Positions 1-11,473 of a stretch of 64,000 nt of DNA are shown piece after piece. Both the position numbers and the translations under genes were made by a program. The notes under the pieces are model-generated. The model made no database searches. It saw nothing but the letters and a program-made list of their open reading frames with translations, and was not told the DNA's origin. The stretch spans positions 4,960,001 to 5,024,000 of the forward strand of contig JARGXX010000068.1 of assembly GCA_030374765.1 (NCBI GenBank), given 5' to 3'. Every line of letters starts with the position of its first letter. The stretch's first letter is position 1. Source of the stretch: Agarophyton chilense. Lineage: Eukaryota; Rhodophyta; Florideophyceae; Gracilariales; Gracilariaceae.

Positions 1-359
1 TGTCATTTACTCTGAGCTCGGACTGTCAGATCTCGCCTCCCTAAGTAGGGCCCACTAACTAAACTCTACAGTAGTGCACACCTGCTCACGGCCATACACG
101 TGGAGATCCCACTGCCAGGGCCCAAAAATCCAACGTTCTAACAAATATCCAAAATTCGGTGCCAAAATTAAGCCACGTGTATCACGGGGCCAATACAACC
201 ATGGGCCATCCGAATTATCCCTTATAGGCGAAATATAACCAGAAAACAGTGCCACCTCAGCACACCATAGACGGGATCATAATCATAACCCTCGGAGGGT
301 TCAATCCTCATTCTATGAGTTGCATCTTCAAGTATCCCCTAACTGGGCGTTGCTCTACA
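1..359 (-). repeat. 3' LTR of the left chromovirus
   Basis: The sequence from base 1 (tgtcatttac) to base 359 (gctctaca) recurs at 9470-9828 with about four substitutions. It ends in a TGT...ACA inverted pair. The repeat may start exactly at the window edge; DNA further left cannot be seen. Confidence 0.93.
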
Positions 360-372
360 TCTCCCCCTCCTC
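360..372 (-). other. Polypurine tract of the left chromovirus
   Basis: Directly beside the inner edge of the 3' LTR the plus strand is pure pyrimidine, so the minus strand reads GAGGAGGGGGAGA. This is the expected plus-strand primer of an LTR element and it confirms the minus orientation and the LTR boundary. Confidence 0.75.
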
Positions 373-662
373 AAGACGAGGAAGAACATTCCGAGCCGCG
401 GGTGTCTAACTTCCCGATCACTATACATACTAATCTCCCAATGGGGTCCTTCACCACTTCTGAGGATCGCCACAAAACCGGCACATCGGTACAACTTTCT
501 TCTACTCCTCCGACTTTCGGCGATACGCAACTTCTCGCAGCAGCGGTTTCGACTAGCCCTCTCAAGGGAATGAACCCATAGGTCATCATTCCACTCTCGG
601 GGCCATCGGCCTCCGCGCCGGCGGACAACGAAGCTCCCCAGCAGGGTGGATATTTCTCCGGT

Positions 663-2165
663 TTGGATGCGGCTCCGTCAGGTACCGAACCTTCCGCCTC
701 GGCGGTCAACCGACATCCTCAGGAGGATTTGGACATCACCGCGGTGGCGTGGAACTCCGCTCATGCGATGCTCTTGGTAGCAAACTCCAGAGGTTGGATC
801 TCAAACGAATCCTTTCGAAGGTGGAGTCCCCTTACCGATCCGGTGATATATTCCCGCGCTCCGTGGTTCCATCCGACAGCGGTTCGCGACGATGAACTCA
901 TCGACTCCTACGTGGAGGACGGCTTATTGCCGGGTGGCCTACCTGTTGAGGTTGTACGTTCTCCCGATTGGAGGGCGCGGGTAGCCATAGAGCCTCAGTA
1001 TCTATACCGCAGTCGCGGGGAGTCCCTGGACAAGGCGCGCGCAGCGATGGCGGCTCTGGCCTACCAGCGATTGGAGAGGTCACGCTTTGACCATCTGGTT
1101 CCCCCGGAGTACGGGTTCGATGTCGCCTATTACCGCACGTACGGTGAGGTCTCCTACGGGGATAACCTGGCAGCGTTTCCCGAAGCCGAGTTCTGCGGAC
1201 CGGGTTTTCCTCTCCGAGAAGATATGCTCCAATGGAGTCGTCCCATCCTTCGGGCTGAATTCAGGTACCTTCAGCGGCAGTTTACCCAATATGGGTTCGA
1301 TCGACGCGTGCGCTTCGAGCGCCGCTCGCGCTCCCGTTTCGGGTGCCTTGTTCCGTATCCTCACGTGGAACTGGAGCGTATCCGTAACACGGCGAAGGTT
1401 GGGCGATTCGTGCCCCTTCCAGCTTGGTGGAGTAAGGTCGAGGTCCCCCGAGGGTGCTTTCCTGAACTGCTCCCATGTATCTACTATATCGGGTCTCGTT
1501 TGATGCACGACCCGAACTCGGGATACTGGGCCCTCGTTGCAGCCGAGTGGGCAGCCCACGTAGCGGCGCACCTCCTCTGGGATGCTCATGACCATTTCCG
1601 TATCTGGTATATTCCTCCGATGCTACGGACCATCATGCGTCAGATCGACCTTGTCCCAGCGTTTGGTTCGGCCAGCAACGTGCAGGACCTGTATCCAATC
1701 TTGGACGTGATCGACAACACCCAATGGGATCGAGTTCTAGTGGCAAATCAGCCCGCAGGGGAAGGATCCGCGCGAGACAAGTCTCCTGGCCGGTACGATC
1801 CGGGCTCCGGTAACTGGGTCTATTACAATCCCTTCGAAGGGGTTCGCATCAGCGCGGCGCAAGCACGGGCGCTGATGGACTCGCTTCGACCGATGCCGGT
1901 GGGACTCCCGACGGGGTTCATTTATACCGACGATTACGAGTACGAGCCTCCAGTAGACCTGGACGATCCAGCGTTGGATAACGAAGTGCCAGCTCCTAGT
2001 GGAGTACTCCCTGTGGAGCCATCTGCACCCTTCCAACCAGTGGGAACGACCTCAGCTGCGGCGGCGAATGCATCCGGCGGCGGTTCATCTGCTCCCCCCG
2101 GGTGGGGTGTGAACACCCTTGCGCAGGCGCCTGTTGCCACTCCGCAAGCGGATAGTGTGCGATAA
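663..2165 (+). other. Opposite-strand accessory reading frame inside the left chromovirus
   Basis: This is an open frame of about 500 codons on the plus strand, antisense to gag and pol, between the chromodomain and the 3' LTR. I recognise no family. The product is rich in Arg, Tyr, Trp and Pro, with blocks such as FDVAYYRTYGEV and YWALVAAEWAAHVAAHLL. Its tail is acidic and then rich in Pro, Ala and Gly. The first codon in frame is not ATG and the frame is open a little further upstream, so the true start is uncertain. Additional opposite-strand frames in the same slot are known in plant Ty3 Tat-lineage elements; in a chromovirus this is unusual. The right-hand element of this window has plus-strand frames in the same place. 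It belongs to the fossil and is not a host gene. Confidence 0.6.
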
Positions 2166-2696
2166 GGCCTCGTGAACGCAGGCATTCCGATTCCCCCGGG
2201 TATGACGGATGTGAGCCAGATGTTGGCTTTCGCCTCGGCGTACCATCAGGGTCAGAATCCCAACGGTGGGGCGGGTCCCTCCTCGGGCTTTCCGTAGTTC
2301 CGCCTTCGGGTAATTGTGGAGTCCATAGCTTGGCGACAATAGTAAACTTCTGATATTTGCATAACTTTTTTTCTTCTTCCTCCCTAGGATCTTAACTTCT
2401 ACTTCTCTTCTTCTTCCTTCTTAGGATCTTCTTCATCTTCTTCTTCATCTTCTTCCCTTCCTAGGGTCCAATCTTCTTCTTAATCTTCTTCTCCACTTCG
2501 TGGGTCTTCTTTTCCTTTTTCATTATAAACTGTCCCGATAACCGGTGTTGTGTTCCCCGGTTAACGGCGCTAGGCCGAGGGCCAGTAGACATTACCTCTC
2601 AATACGTGTTCTTCGGGATACTCTCCTCAATTCCTCTTCAGAGGTCCAACATCTTCCTCACTTCGAGGTCGCATCCACACCAGTTCCCGTGGTGGT
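2166..2696. other. Pyrimidine-rich spacer inside the left chromovirus
   Basis: Between the opposite-strand frame and the chromodomain is a spacer whose core, about 2365-2530, is a run of cttctt-type repeats interrupted by short ctagg motifs. I see no gene in it on either strand. The strong strand asymmetry (purine on the element's coding strand) could act as an internal primer or a transcript terminator; this is inference. Confidence 0.5.
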
Positions 2697-3014
2697 TTAC
2701 CCGACTTGGGCACGATCCAGATTTGGAGGCAAGGTTACCCGAGCGCGTCGGTGATAGGATAAAACCTTAGACCTCGGAAGGTGCTCAATGGGTTCCACTG
2801 TATCCTCCTCAGGTGAGAATCCGTACCATCGGACTTGGTAGTGGACTTCTCCCTCGGGGGTGTAGATGTGACGCACGATGCGATCGATAACGAATTCCTG
2901 CGGGTACACTTTTCCCTGTTCGGGCTTCTCTTCCATCTTGGAACGCTCAAGTTCCCTTGAGGGTGTTAACGTAGGGTCTAGACACACCCCTGTGGGTTCT
3001 TTTCCGTGTTGCAA
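2697..3014 (-). other. Chromodomain of the left chromovirus
   Basis: The minus strand encodes a chromodomain with the usual order of features: EFVIDRIVRH, then YQVRWYGFSPEEDTVEP, then a helix with HLPRSKVL. The family reads histone methylation marks and steers integration in chromoviruses. It places the element in the chromovirus branch of Ty3/gypsy. Confidence 0.8.
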
Positions 3015-3486
3015 GCGGGTCTCAGCACTTCGTCCAAACGGCGCCGAGTGGCCTGTGGGCTACGTTGTAACTTCCGTCTACGGAGTCAAAACGGCCCAGT
3101 TTTGGGTTCTTCTTAAAGCTGACATCTTCCCGATAACAACGGTGTTCTTAGATTCCGTGACGGTTGAGGAACCGCGACGCGGTAGCGTCTCCAATCTCAG
3201 GGGGATAAGACTTCAACGTCAACCCGAGCTACGGGGACGAATGTTGCTCTAGTGCAACGCGCCGTGCGACGGAGGCGGTTTGCGCGACGGTTGGTCGTCA
3301 GAGCCTTTTGATTGGCTCGGTGCCATTCGACGTGGGCCACATAAATGCGCGGGCGCCGGTTGCCACTCCGCAAGCGGATGTGAGGTGGCGCTTTCGACAC
3401 GCGCTAGCACTCTCCTGAGCTGTCCCCGACGGGTCTCACTCATTTCTTTCCCATTCCTGAGGGTTCGAGTGTCTCCATAGGAGTTC
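3015..3486. other. Unassigned interior of the left chromovirus
   Basis: About 470 bp between the chromodomain and the pol frame. I found no recognisable domain here on either strand. A short segment near 3356-3376 (ggttgccactccgcaagcgg) resembles the end of the opposite-strand frame near 2131-2151, which suggests an internal sequence duplication. Confidence 0.4.
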
Positions 3487-6400
3487 CTATTCCCATTCCA
3501 TAACGGAGAGCCAAATTTGGTCAACCTCGTCGTCGAGATCTTCCCCGTGCGGGTCCGCTGACACAGCTCGTTCCCGAGAAAGCGGGGTTTGAGTGTGCGA
3601 CACCTCAGTATATCTTCCGCGGCGGCGGGTGATCGTCGGCTCTATAGGCGTTCCGGGTGCGGAGTTCTCCACACGACTCTCCCTAGGCGGGTTTTCGTCA
3701 TCTTTTCTGACGTCGTGCTCGGCTGGGTCGGCGGTGATGTCGCTACCCATACGCTGGGGTTGTGAGTTCTCTGTCGCCGGCTCGGTCGGGCTCGCCGTCT
3801 CACTGTGAGAACTAGATTCCCTGTTAGGGCGACTGGCTGACGCCGAAACATCGTCCTGCGAAGGAACTAAGTCCTCCTCCCCCTCCTTAGGCGGAGAGCC
3901 AGGAGGCTTGATTACCTCCGGTGGGGGAGTAACTCTGTAAGAGTTCGTTGACTGGGCCCTTGAGGGAGCGGGCCCAGGTTCGGGAGTATCCGAAGTTAAA
4001 GAGCCGGTCGGCGAATCCAGACTCTCGTTGACGAGTATATCGTCACAAACATCATCCGTCAGCGGTTGAGCTCCTCCCTCGAGGTCCGATTCCATAAAGC
4101 ATGGGATGTCATCGTCCTCGTAGGGTTCCGTTTCCGCTGTGGTTCCCAAGCAGGATAGTGCATCAGCCTGAGTGTTCAGCTTCCCTTTCTTGTACAGGAT
4201 CTCAAAGTCGAATTCCGACGGTCGGAGACGCCAGCGCATAAGGCGGCCCGAGGGTTCGGAGATCTCCAGGAGCCAACGCAAGCATGCGTGGTCCGTATGG
4301 ACTTTGAAACGAGTACCCATCAGATAGGGGCGAAGTGTAGCTAAGGCCCAGACGACGGCTAAACATTCTTTCTCTGAGACCGAGTAGTTCCTTTCATGGA
4401 CATTCAGGGAACGTGACCAGTACCCAATAGGGTGACGTTCACCATCCTCAGAGGATTGGAACAGTGCACACCCTACTTGGTTTGCACTAGCATCGGTGTC
4501 CACTTCGTAAGGGAGCCCAGGATTGGGTAGAGCCAAGATTGGCGGTGATGTTACGGCATTCACCAGTGCCGTGAAGGCAGACGCTTCCGCGTCGCCAAAA
4601 GGTTCCAGTTCAACTGGTTGTCCCTTCGTCAGGAGCCTGTTGAGGGGGGTGGCAATATCCGCAAAGTTCGGGACGAATCGTAGATACACGTTACATAGAC
4701 CTAAGAATGATCGCAACTCCGTTTGAGTTTTCGGGTGTTTTGCTTCCTTCAAGGATTTCACTCGTACTTCATCTATTGAAAGCTGTCTGGGACGGATGAT
4801 ATGACCCAGATACTTAACCGAATCGGTGAAAAACTCGCACTTCTTGAGTTTCAAGGTGATTCCCGCGTCGCGGAGTATCTTCATTACGTCCCTGACGTGT
4901 TCGAGGTGGTCATCCAGGTTGTTGGAGAAGACAATAATGTCGTCTAAATACACTAGACACGTCCTCCACTTGAAGGGAGCCAACAGAATGTCTATCGCCC
5001 GTTGAAACGTTGCGGGGGCATTTGTCAACCCAAAAGGCATCCTCCGGAATCGGAAAAGTCCTTGATGACACACGAAAGCCGTTTTGTCTCGATCTTCCTC
5101 CCTAATAGGGACTTGCCAGTAACCCGAATTGGCGTCAAGGGTAGAGAAAACAGTAGCGCTCCCAAGGGAGTCGATGTATTCGTCCATCCGAGGGATCGGG
5201 TACACATCCTTAATGGTTACCTCGTTCAGGCGTCTGTAATCGATGCAGAAACGCCACGATCCATCCGGTTTCGGAACTAACACCACTGGTGAGGCCCAAG
5301 CGGAATGGGCAGGTTCAATTACGCCCGCTTTAAGCATCTTCTCCACCTGAAATTTCTCCTCTTCCCGAGCTTTCGGTCCAGCCCTGTAAGGGTGTTGGGC
5401 AATAGGCCGAGTGTTCGGTAACAAGTCGATGCGGTGTTCTGTAATCCCAATAGTTCCAAGGGAACCATCCCACATGGGGGTAAATTCACGAAGCATGTGC
5501 CTCAGCTTCTCCCGATGAGATGCGGGTACATGGTTGAGATCCCATTTTTCCAATTCCTGAATAGGATCCGTCTGGTCTGCTCCTGTGATAGGGGCCGTAA
5601 CCTCCTGAGGTTTAAAGTGTTCAGCGTGGGGAGCTGCAGTCGTATGCTCACCGTCTTCCGCGATTTCGGCAGTGTCCTCCCCCTCCTTAGGGTCCGCCAC
5701 ACCAAGGACCTCTGCGATAGAGATCTTTGTAGGTACGACCGCATGCGGGTGTGGAAGAACAGAACCCAGGATCTGGTGTTTGACCAAATGCTGGGTTGTC
5801 TTTCCAAAGTTGGCTACCAAAACCTTGAAAGGTTTATCCGGTTCCACGGAGACAACCCCATTCGCAAGGGCAAGTTGACGCCGCGTATACAGAGACGGGT
5901 TCGGTTGTACCACATGCACACCAATTTGCTTGGTAACAACTGTGACCCAAACCTGGGTTTCTGGCGGGATAGCCACTGACTTCGCAACCTTTACCCGTGT
6001 AGACACCGGGTCCTTCTTCACAGATTCCTGCGCGACGGGGAGAGGAACGCGTGTTCGCGCTGCTCCCTGTAAGGGTTTACGAACGATTGGGATCGTAGAC
6101 CCGTCTTCGAGTTCCACAGTTCTATTCTGAGGACGGATGGCTTCCACGAAGCGGTCGCAAAAGTCACAACCCAGTATGACTGGTGCTGCAAGTGACTTGC
6201 ATACAATAAACTCCAGTTGAACGAGATAGGAGCCTAACCTCACCATGAGGGAAATTGTACCCAGTGTCCGTAGCGGGTGGTTGTTCGCATCGGCGATATC
6301 CAAACGTGGACCGGTACGAACTTGAACCCGGAGCAGCGGGGGTAACAATTCAACATGAATTAAGTTAGGAGCGGCTCCTGTATCCAGGACAGATATTTAA
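3487..6400 (-). other. pol region (protease, reverse transcriptase, RNase H) of the left chromovirus
   Basis: The long minus-strand frame reads in order: an aspartic protease signature (VLDTGA), reverse transcriptase blocks including SPVVLVPKPDGSWRFCIDYR, MPFGLTNAPATFQR and the catalytic YLDDIIVFS, then a Ty3-type RNase H (DTDASANQVGCALF, TDHACLRWLL). After RNase H comes an acidic, Ser/Pro-rich tail of about 220 residues in which I recognise no domain. The order of domains is that of Ty3/gypsy pol. Confidence 0.9.
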
Positions 6401-6662
6401 CGAACCATAAACTGGTTGGACAGGCCGAAGTCGGCGAATACCTTATAATTCCGCTTGGCCATTACCATAACTCGATCCGGAATACGGAGATTACGGGACC
6501 GTATCCACGGGCGATGGAGGACACTAAAGTATCCCGAGTTAACGTCGGTGTCAGCCGTTTTCCTTGAAAGGATAGTCACAGCGGGGGAGCGAAGCTGGAG
6601 CGCCTCGGGCGTCTTCAACTCCGGCTTAGGAGACGCCTCTCCCGCAGGGGAGACTCCCAAGT

Positions 6663-8692
6663 TTAGTTTTTCGAAGCGGACCCCACCGAATTCGGTGCAG
6701 CTGCCTCGAAGGGGACCGGTTGTTCCCCGTTCGCGGGTACAAGTTCTGTATCCCTGTCAGCAAGGTGAGCTCGGAGTATCCTTTGTTCCTCATAGGACCT
6801 ACTCGGGACTCGAGCTTTCTCCTCAAGGATCAGAGCCTCGTACTGAGCGATAATTCGTGAACCCTCCCGCAGGGGAAATGTGCAGTCTGGTGCTTTGTGA
6901 CCATGGAGGTAACACAAATAGCAAATCAGCTCTGCTGGGTTCGGTTGTGGACGTGAATCCACGCGACGTGGTGCTGTATCCCTCCATCCGGGGCGAGAGA
7001 ACCGAGCAGCGGTATTCGCAAAAGGTAGCGATGTGGCTGGCACCCTCCGTCCTTGGGTATAGAGCGCAGGGTCTTCATCCGTAGTCGGAGCGGATGTCGA
7101 CGGCAACTCAGACGTACCCATAGATTCGGGGTTACTTCCCATGAAGTGAATGTTATCATTGACCCCTACAGGGGCAGGGCCTCCTGCGAGTGACAAAGGC
7201 GAGTTACCTCCATCGGCGAGGAGTGCACTTGTCGGCCGACTCTTTCGGTTCTGCCGGGCACGGAGAGTATCCCCCTCAGCCTGGGCGTACTGAACCAATT
7301 CCAAGTAGCTCAGCTTGCGCTTCTCTTCCCGATGTCGGGCAACCAATGCCCTTATCGAGGGGTCCAAACCATCCACAAACATGGAGCATCTCTCGTAGGC
7401 GGGAATACATTCCCGCATCGGTGAAACGCTTTATTCAAGCGAGTTGAATACACCGTTTCGGTTTCCATCGGCTTCTGCCGCGTATTCCTTAATGCAAGGA
7501 TTGCTTCCTGAATCGCATTTCCAGTAGCGTATGACCTCAAGAGGTACTGCACCGCTTCGCGCCAGCACGTGACTCCCCCTTCCGAGGCTCGGGATGATCC
7601 ACGGACGGAGTTGAACTGGTCTTCAGCCATCCCCTTTAAGAAATAGGGTAATGCAAGATACGCTTGCGCTTCACTCATACCGAGGATGTCAGCCTCCTGG
7701 ACGAACCTCGCAAGGAAATCGAGCACCAAAATTGGGTCTGTTTCTGTGAACTCCCTCTTCTGTAGGGTGATGCTCAGCCTTTTGATGTAGTCCTTGACCT
7801 TACCCGTTCCGCGGGATGTTTGATCTCCCGAAGGGTTATCCAACCGGTAATAGCGGTACGATAGCAGCTTCCGATAGAGAGGATTCGTCGGCTTCAGCTC
7901 CCTTAATCCAAGGTGTTTCCTACCCTTCTTCCGGGTACGGATTGCCCCTTGAGAGGTGTAAGTAGCCTTCGACCGAGTCGCTCGGGATGACCGGCGTTCA
8001 TCTTCACTATCCGAAGATTCGGAGGACGAACTCGATGGCGAGCGATTGGGATCGGAATCCGATAAATCCTCTTGGAGGTGAACCCTCTTCTTGGACTTGC
8101 GGCGGTCCCGTTTAGCGGAGCGGTGTTCTTCGTCTTCCGAAACGTCGGGTTTATCCTTCGAGGCTTCTGTGTCTCCGTCCATACGGATAATGGCCTCGAG
8201 GGTGTCCAGCCGAGCTCGGAAGCGTTCCGCTTGCACGCGGTGTTCCTCCACGAGGCTCCGGTACTCCTGGATAAAGACCCCAGGGGTACCAAAGCTTTCC
8301 AAAAGGGAGTTCACATCCCTCCTCAGGGTACGAAGGTCATCGACGACTCCCCGCACCTGGGCGTCCTCCACCTTGAGGCGGAGGGTAGTAACCTCCTGAA
8401 GGAGCTCGATGTGAGCCGCGTTGGCGATATCGATTCCAGTCTCCAGGCGCTGTAATTCAGGGTCGGCCCGACTTCGGGGTGCTGCTGAGGGGGTCTCCAC
8501 CACTGGAGCTGGGCCCACAGCCACGACCTCTCGAGGACCTGAAACCACTGAGGGTGCTCTCCGAGTATCCGGATCGATACCGGAATCGTTCTGACCTTCG
8601 GGAATAGAGCTCCTCGACCTAGGCGGGGCCGGGGGCACTGAATCCGCTTGACGGTTCGATCCAGTCCTGGAACCACGGGTAGGCGGGGTCAT
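6663..8692 (-). other. gag region of the left chromovirus
   Basis: Minus-strand frames encode a Gag-like product. It has a Pro/Arg/Ser-rich start, a basic Ser/Glu/Asp segment (SSSSSESSDSEDERR), and a capsid-like helical part (DYIKRLSITLQKREFTE, LPYFLKGMAEDQFNS). It ends with a CCHC zinc knuckle (ICYLCYLHGHKAPDC) near the C terminus. The position, between the 5' leader and pol, fits gag. Confidence 0.8.
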
Positions 8693-9469
8693 GCTGCAGA
8701 CACGACACCGACGATTCGGGGTAACGATGAAATTCGATCACGAGATTCCCGGAGAACGGGTGACGTAACACAAAACAAAAAAATAAAAACCAATTCCACC
8801 CTTTCCCAAGGGGACCACTACAATAAATCTTCACGACGGTGCTTCCTCTTCCAAGAGATATTCCAACACGTGGATGACCAACCCAAAAGTCCGAGAACGG
8901 ATTCTAAGTCGGGAGACCACTTGTGGAGCAAAATCCGGCGACGGGAAGTGCTCTCAAGGTGTTCGAAGCCTTGCTCCCTGGGGGAGGCAGACTCAGAGAC
9001 AGAGCCCTCCGTTCCACCCGTAGTGTGGGGTGTAACTCCCACGGGGGATTCCGGCAGTACCGACGGAGGTGAGGGGTAGAAACCGTGGATCGGGAATGGG
9101 TATCCCAAAGAATGGGGGAAAATCCGGCGAAGAGGAAAAACGGGGCGAGGGTCGGGCACTAACAGGCACCGGACCCAAGAACCAGAAAAGGGGCGAAACA
9201 ACAAAAGAAACCCAATACAGGGGCGAAAACCTGTCCTCGAAAGGAAACACAAAAAGCACGCAACAAGTAAGCAGAACCCCCACGGGGTATCGTGCACGCA
9301 GGTAGTCTGAGCGGTTCCAAGGGGGTGGTTGCACGGAACCCAAACGTGGGCACTCTCCAAGTGGAGTCGTGTCCCTACGCAGGCGTTGCTAACCAGAGCC
9401 CGTTCCGGGTTGTAAGGCCGAAACGATGGCGACGAAGAACCTCTAAAGGTATCGAATACCAACCTTGGT
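8693..9469 (-). other. 5' leader of the left chromovirus
   Basis: About 780 bp lie between the 5' LTR and gag. A candidate primer-binding site starts a few bases inside the LTR (minus strand TGGTATTCGATACC, near 9448-9461), but I could not match it to a tRNA. I see no convincing gene in the rest. Confidence 0.45.
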
Positions 9470-9828
9470 TGTCATTTACTCTGAGCTCGGACTGTCAGAT
9501 CTCGCCTCCCTAAGTAGGGCCCACTAACTAAACTCTACAGTAGTGCACACCTGCTCACGGCCATACACGTGGAGATCCCACTGCCAGGGCCCAAAAATCC
9601 AACGTTCTAACAAATATCCGAAATTCGGTGCCAAAATTAAGCCACGTGTATCACGGGGCCAATACAACCATGGACCATCCGAATTATCCCTTATAGGCGA
9701 AATATAACCAGAAAACAGTGCCACCTCAGCACACCATAGACGGGATCATAATCATAACCCTCGGAGGGTTCAATCCTCATTCTATGAGTTGCATCTTCAA
9801 GTATCGTCTAACTGGGCGTTGCTCTACA
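9470..9828 (-). repeat. 5' LTR of the left chromovirus
   Basis: This is the second copy of the 359-bp terminal repeat, TGTCATTT...CTCTACA, with about 1% difference from 1-359. It sits before gag in the element's own direction and so is the 5' LTR. Confidence 0.93.
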
Positions 9829-10243
9829 CTCATCTCCTCCGCCTGAGGCGTGTCTCTCAAGAGAGGAAGATCCCGAACATCTTTGTGGTGTCTCGGCTCC
9901 AAGCGCTGTTCTACAGCAAACAATGGACAAAGCATACAGAAATATTTACGAAAACAACCAGTGTGGTCACAAAATTGAACAATGGATTATACGTCAATAT
10001 GCTTGAACAATTGTTTCGCTTAAAAGAAAATGTACGAATGTTGAAGACGTCTCGCGAGAGGGTAATGTAGAATTACAACACGCAATTCATTGTAGGTAGC
10101 TGCGTAGGTTGCACTATAATTCTAAGTAGCGAACGTTAGATAGACACGAAATTGAATCTTTACTTTGAATTAGTAGAAGACGTTGAATTAGAATGACACT
10201 GCTTACTTGGCACGGTAGAGACTCCTGTCAAGTTCCCAGCCAC

Positions 10244-10286
10244 TATAAAAGAGGTCGGAACAAGAGAACTACTTCTCTTGTCCGAC
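10244..10286 (+). promoter_or_regulatory. TATA-like box followed by a strong hairpin
   Basis: The box tataaaa at 10244-10250 is followed by an inverted repeat. The left arm is gtcggaacaagagaa (10254-10268), the loop is ctac, and the right arm is ttctcttgtccgac (10273-10286). The stem is 14 bp with one bulged A. It would lie at or just before the expected transcription start. What it drives, if anything, is not clear. Confidence 0.4.
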
Positions 10287-10371
10287 ATCATCATCATCCA
10301 AAGTTATCAACCCTCAACCTCCTCTACTACATCTTCTTCACCGTCAACGTCCTTCTCGTTCGTCTTGCTCT

Positions 10372-10485
10372 CGCGCCGCCGATTACGCCGTTTACATCGA
10401 TTCAGCCGCACCGCCGCCGAATACGCCGTTTACATTGATTCCGCCGCACCGCCGCCGAATACGCCGTTTACACCGAATCGACGTT
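10372..10485 (+). repeat. 38-bp tandem repeat, about 2.7 copies
   Basis: The block gaatacgccgtttaca recurs with exact 38-bp spacing (gccgtttaca at 10387, 10425 and 10463), joined by gccgcaccgccgcc. There are no unique spacers, so it is not a CRISPR array. Confidence 0.8.
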
Positions 10486-11332
10486 TGCACAACACGAGCA
10501 GCCCCAAAAATACAGTTTACCAAACAGAATCAGGATCTGGCCAAGGCTGACGGACTGAATTACAACAATGTACGGCAATGGATGTCGATGCGGCGGGAAG
10601 CCATGTTTTTTCTCAACTGAGACCGTCATTAGAGAAGCTGCGCGTATGAAATTATACAGATGACGTTTGCACGCTCGGTGTGATGCCCGTCGCCAAATGT
10701 GGGCTGATTTCAGAGACCAATGTACCAAGGGGAAGAACGAAAACGTTAGTCAGCGATAATGCAGCGTCAAGAAGGAGAGGAAGGCAGTGCTCGAACAAAG
10801 ATGCACAAAAAGTTGGGTTCACAGGTACATCATCGGCTGGACAAAGATACAGTCGTACTTGTTGGCTACTCCTTACACAGCGCTCACGTACCCTTGTTTG
10901 GCACGATAGTACTGCAGAACGACGAGACAACACTCGGGTTGCTGCGCTTGATTTGGACGTTCACGGTAACGCCAGACGTTCTCCCATAGCGTTTGTGCTC
11001 ACATGTAGAGATTTGCGTCCATTGGAAGAGGGGCTCACGTTCAGAGTTAAAGCAAAGGAAAGGGACACTTGTCTAAAGCGCAGGAATACCAGGCATTGCT
11101 AACGTTTAGTAAAAAAATGGCACCGTTTCACGCTGTAGTGTTTGCGAGACAGACGGTTTGCAGAGCTTTCGTCGCATGATCTAGCTAGAGAGGTGTATTG
11201 GGGCTGGGAGATGCGGTAGCAGACGTGGTGGTACGGAGGTTTGTAGATTCTGCTCACAGCAGTGAAATGTTGGTACACAATAATGTTGACACGTACAGCA
11301 CAACTGTTGCAGAATTCTGACGCAGAGTGATT

Positions 11333-11347
11333 GGGGGGGGGGGGGGG
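11333..11347 (+). repeat. G15 homopolymer
   Basis: A run of 15 G lies about 127 bp upstream of the ATG of the next gene. It is the only one of the four long G/C runs in the window that is G-rich on the sense strand of the nearest gene. Confidence 0.9.
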
Positions 11348-11473
11348 CATCATGTTGCATGGCGGGCTGAGCACGGGGCGGCTCGGACGACGAAGCAAGC
11401 GCTCTTAGGTTGCGTCGAGCGACGCGCAGCGGCGCGATGCGCGTCTCTAAGAGCGGCCGCCGCGCTCTTCACA

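Larger units (their letters stand above)
1..9828 (-). mobile_element. Ty3/gypsy chromovirus, LTR retrotransposon fossil
   Basis: This is an LTR element lying on the minus strand, bounded by two 359-bp direct repeats with TGT...ACA ends. Going from right to left it holds a leader, a gag region with a CCHC knuckle, a pol region with protease, reverse transcriptase and RNase H signatures, a chromodomain, and then about 2 kb carrying a long reading frame on the opposite strand. A polypurine tract abuts the 3' LTR. I did not recognise an integrase core among its parts. The two LTRs differ at about 4 of 359 sites (about 1%), so the insertion is recent. The element looks lightly broken, with a few interruptions. 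The left target-site copy is outside the window; the bases following the right LTR are ctcat. Confidence 0.93.
9829..11332. other. Repeat-bearing intergenic stretch without a supported gene
   Basis: Right flank of the retrotransposon. It holds a TATA-like box with a hairpin (10244-10286), a 38-bp tandem repeat (10372-10485) and otherwise AT-richer unique sequence. Short frames occur; one near 10490-10617 contains a helix-turn-helix-like stretch (LAKADGLNYNNVRQWM) that may be a remnant of a DNA transposase, but nothing around it supports a gene. Confidence 0.4.

Noticed and set aside
10067-10331. Solo LTR with TGTAG...CTACA ends around the TATA box and hairpin
   Set aside because: The bases on the two sides do not form a target duplication and no second copy is present. 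Only the hairpin and TATA box are kept.
10372-10485. CRISPR array
   Set aside because: Tandem units with no unique spacers and a eukaryotic setting.
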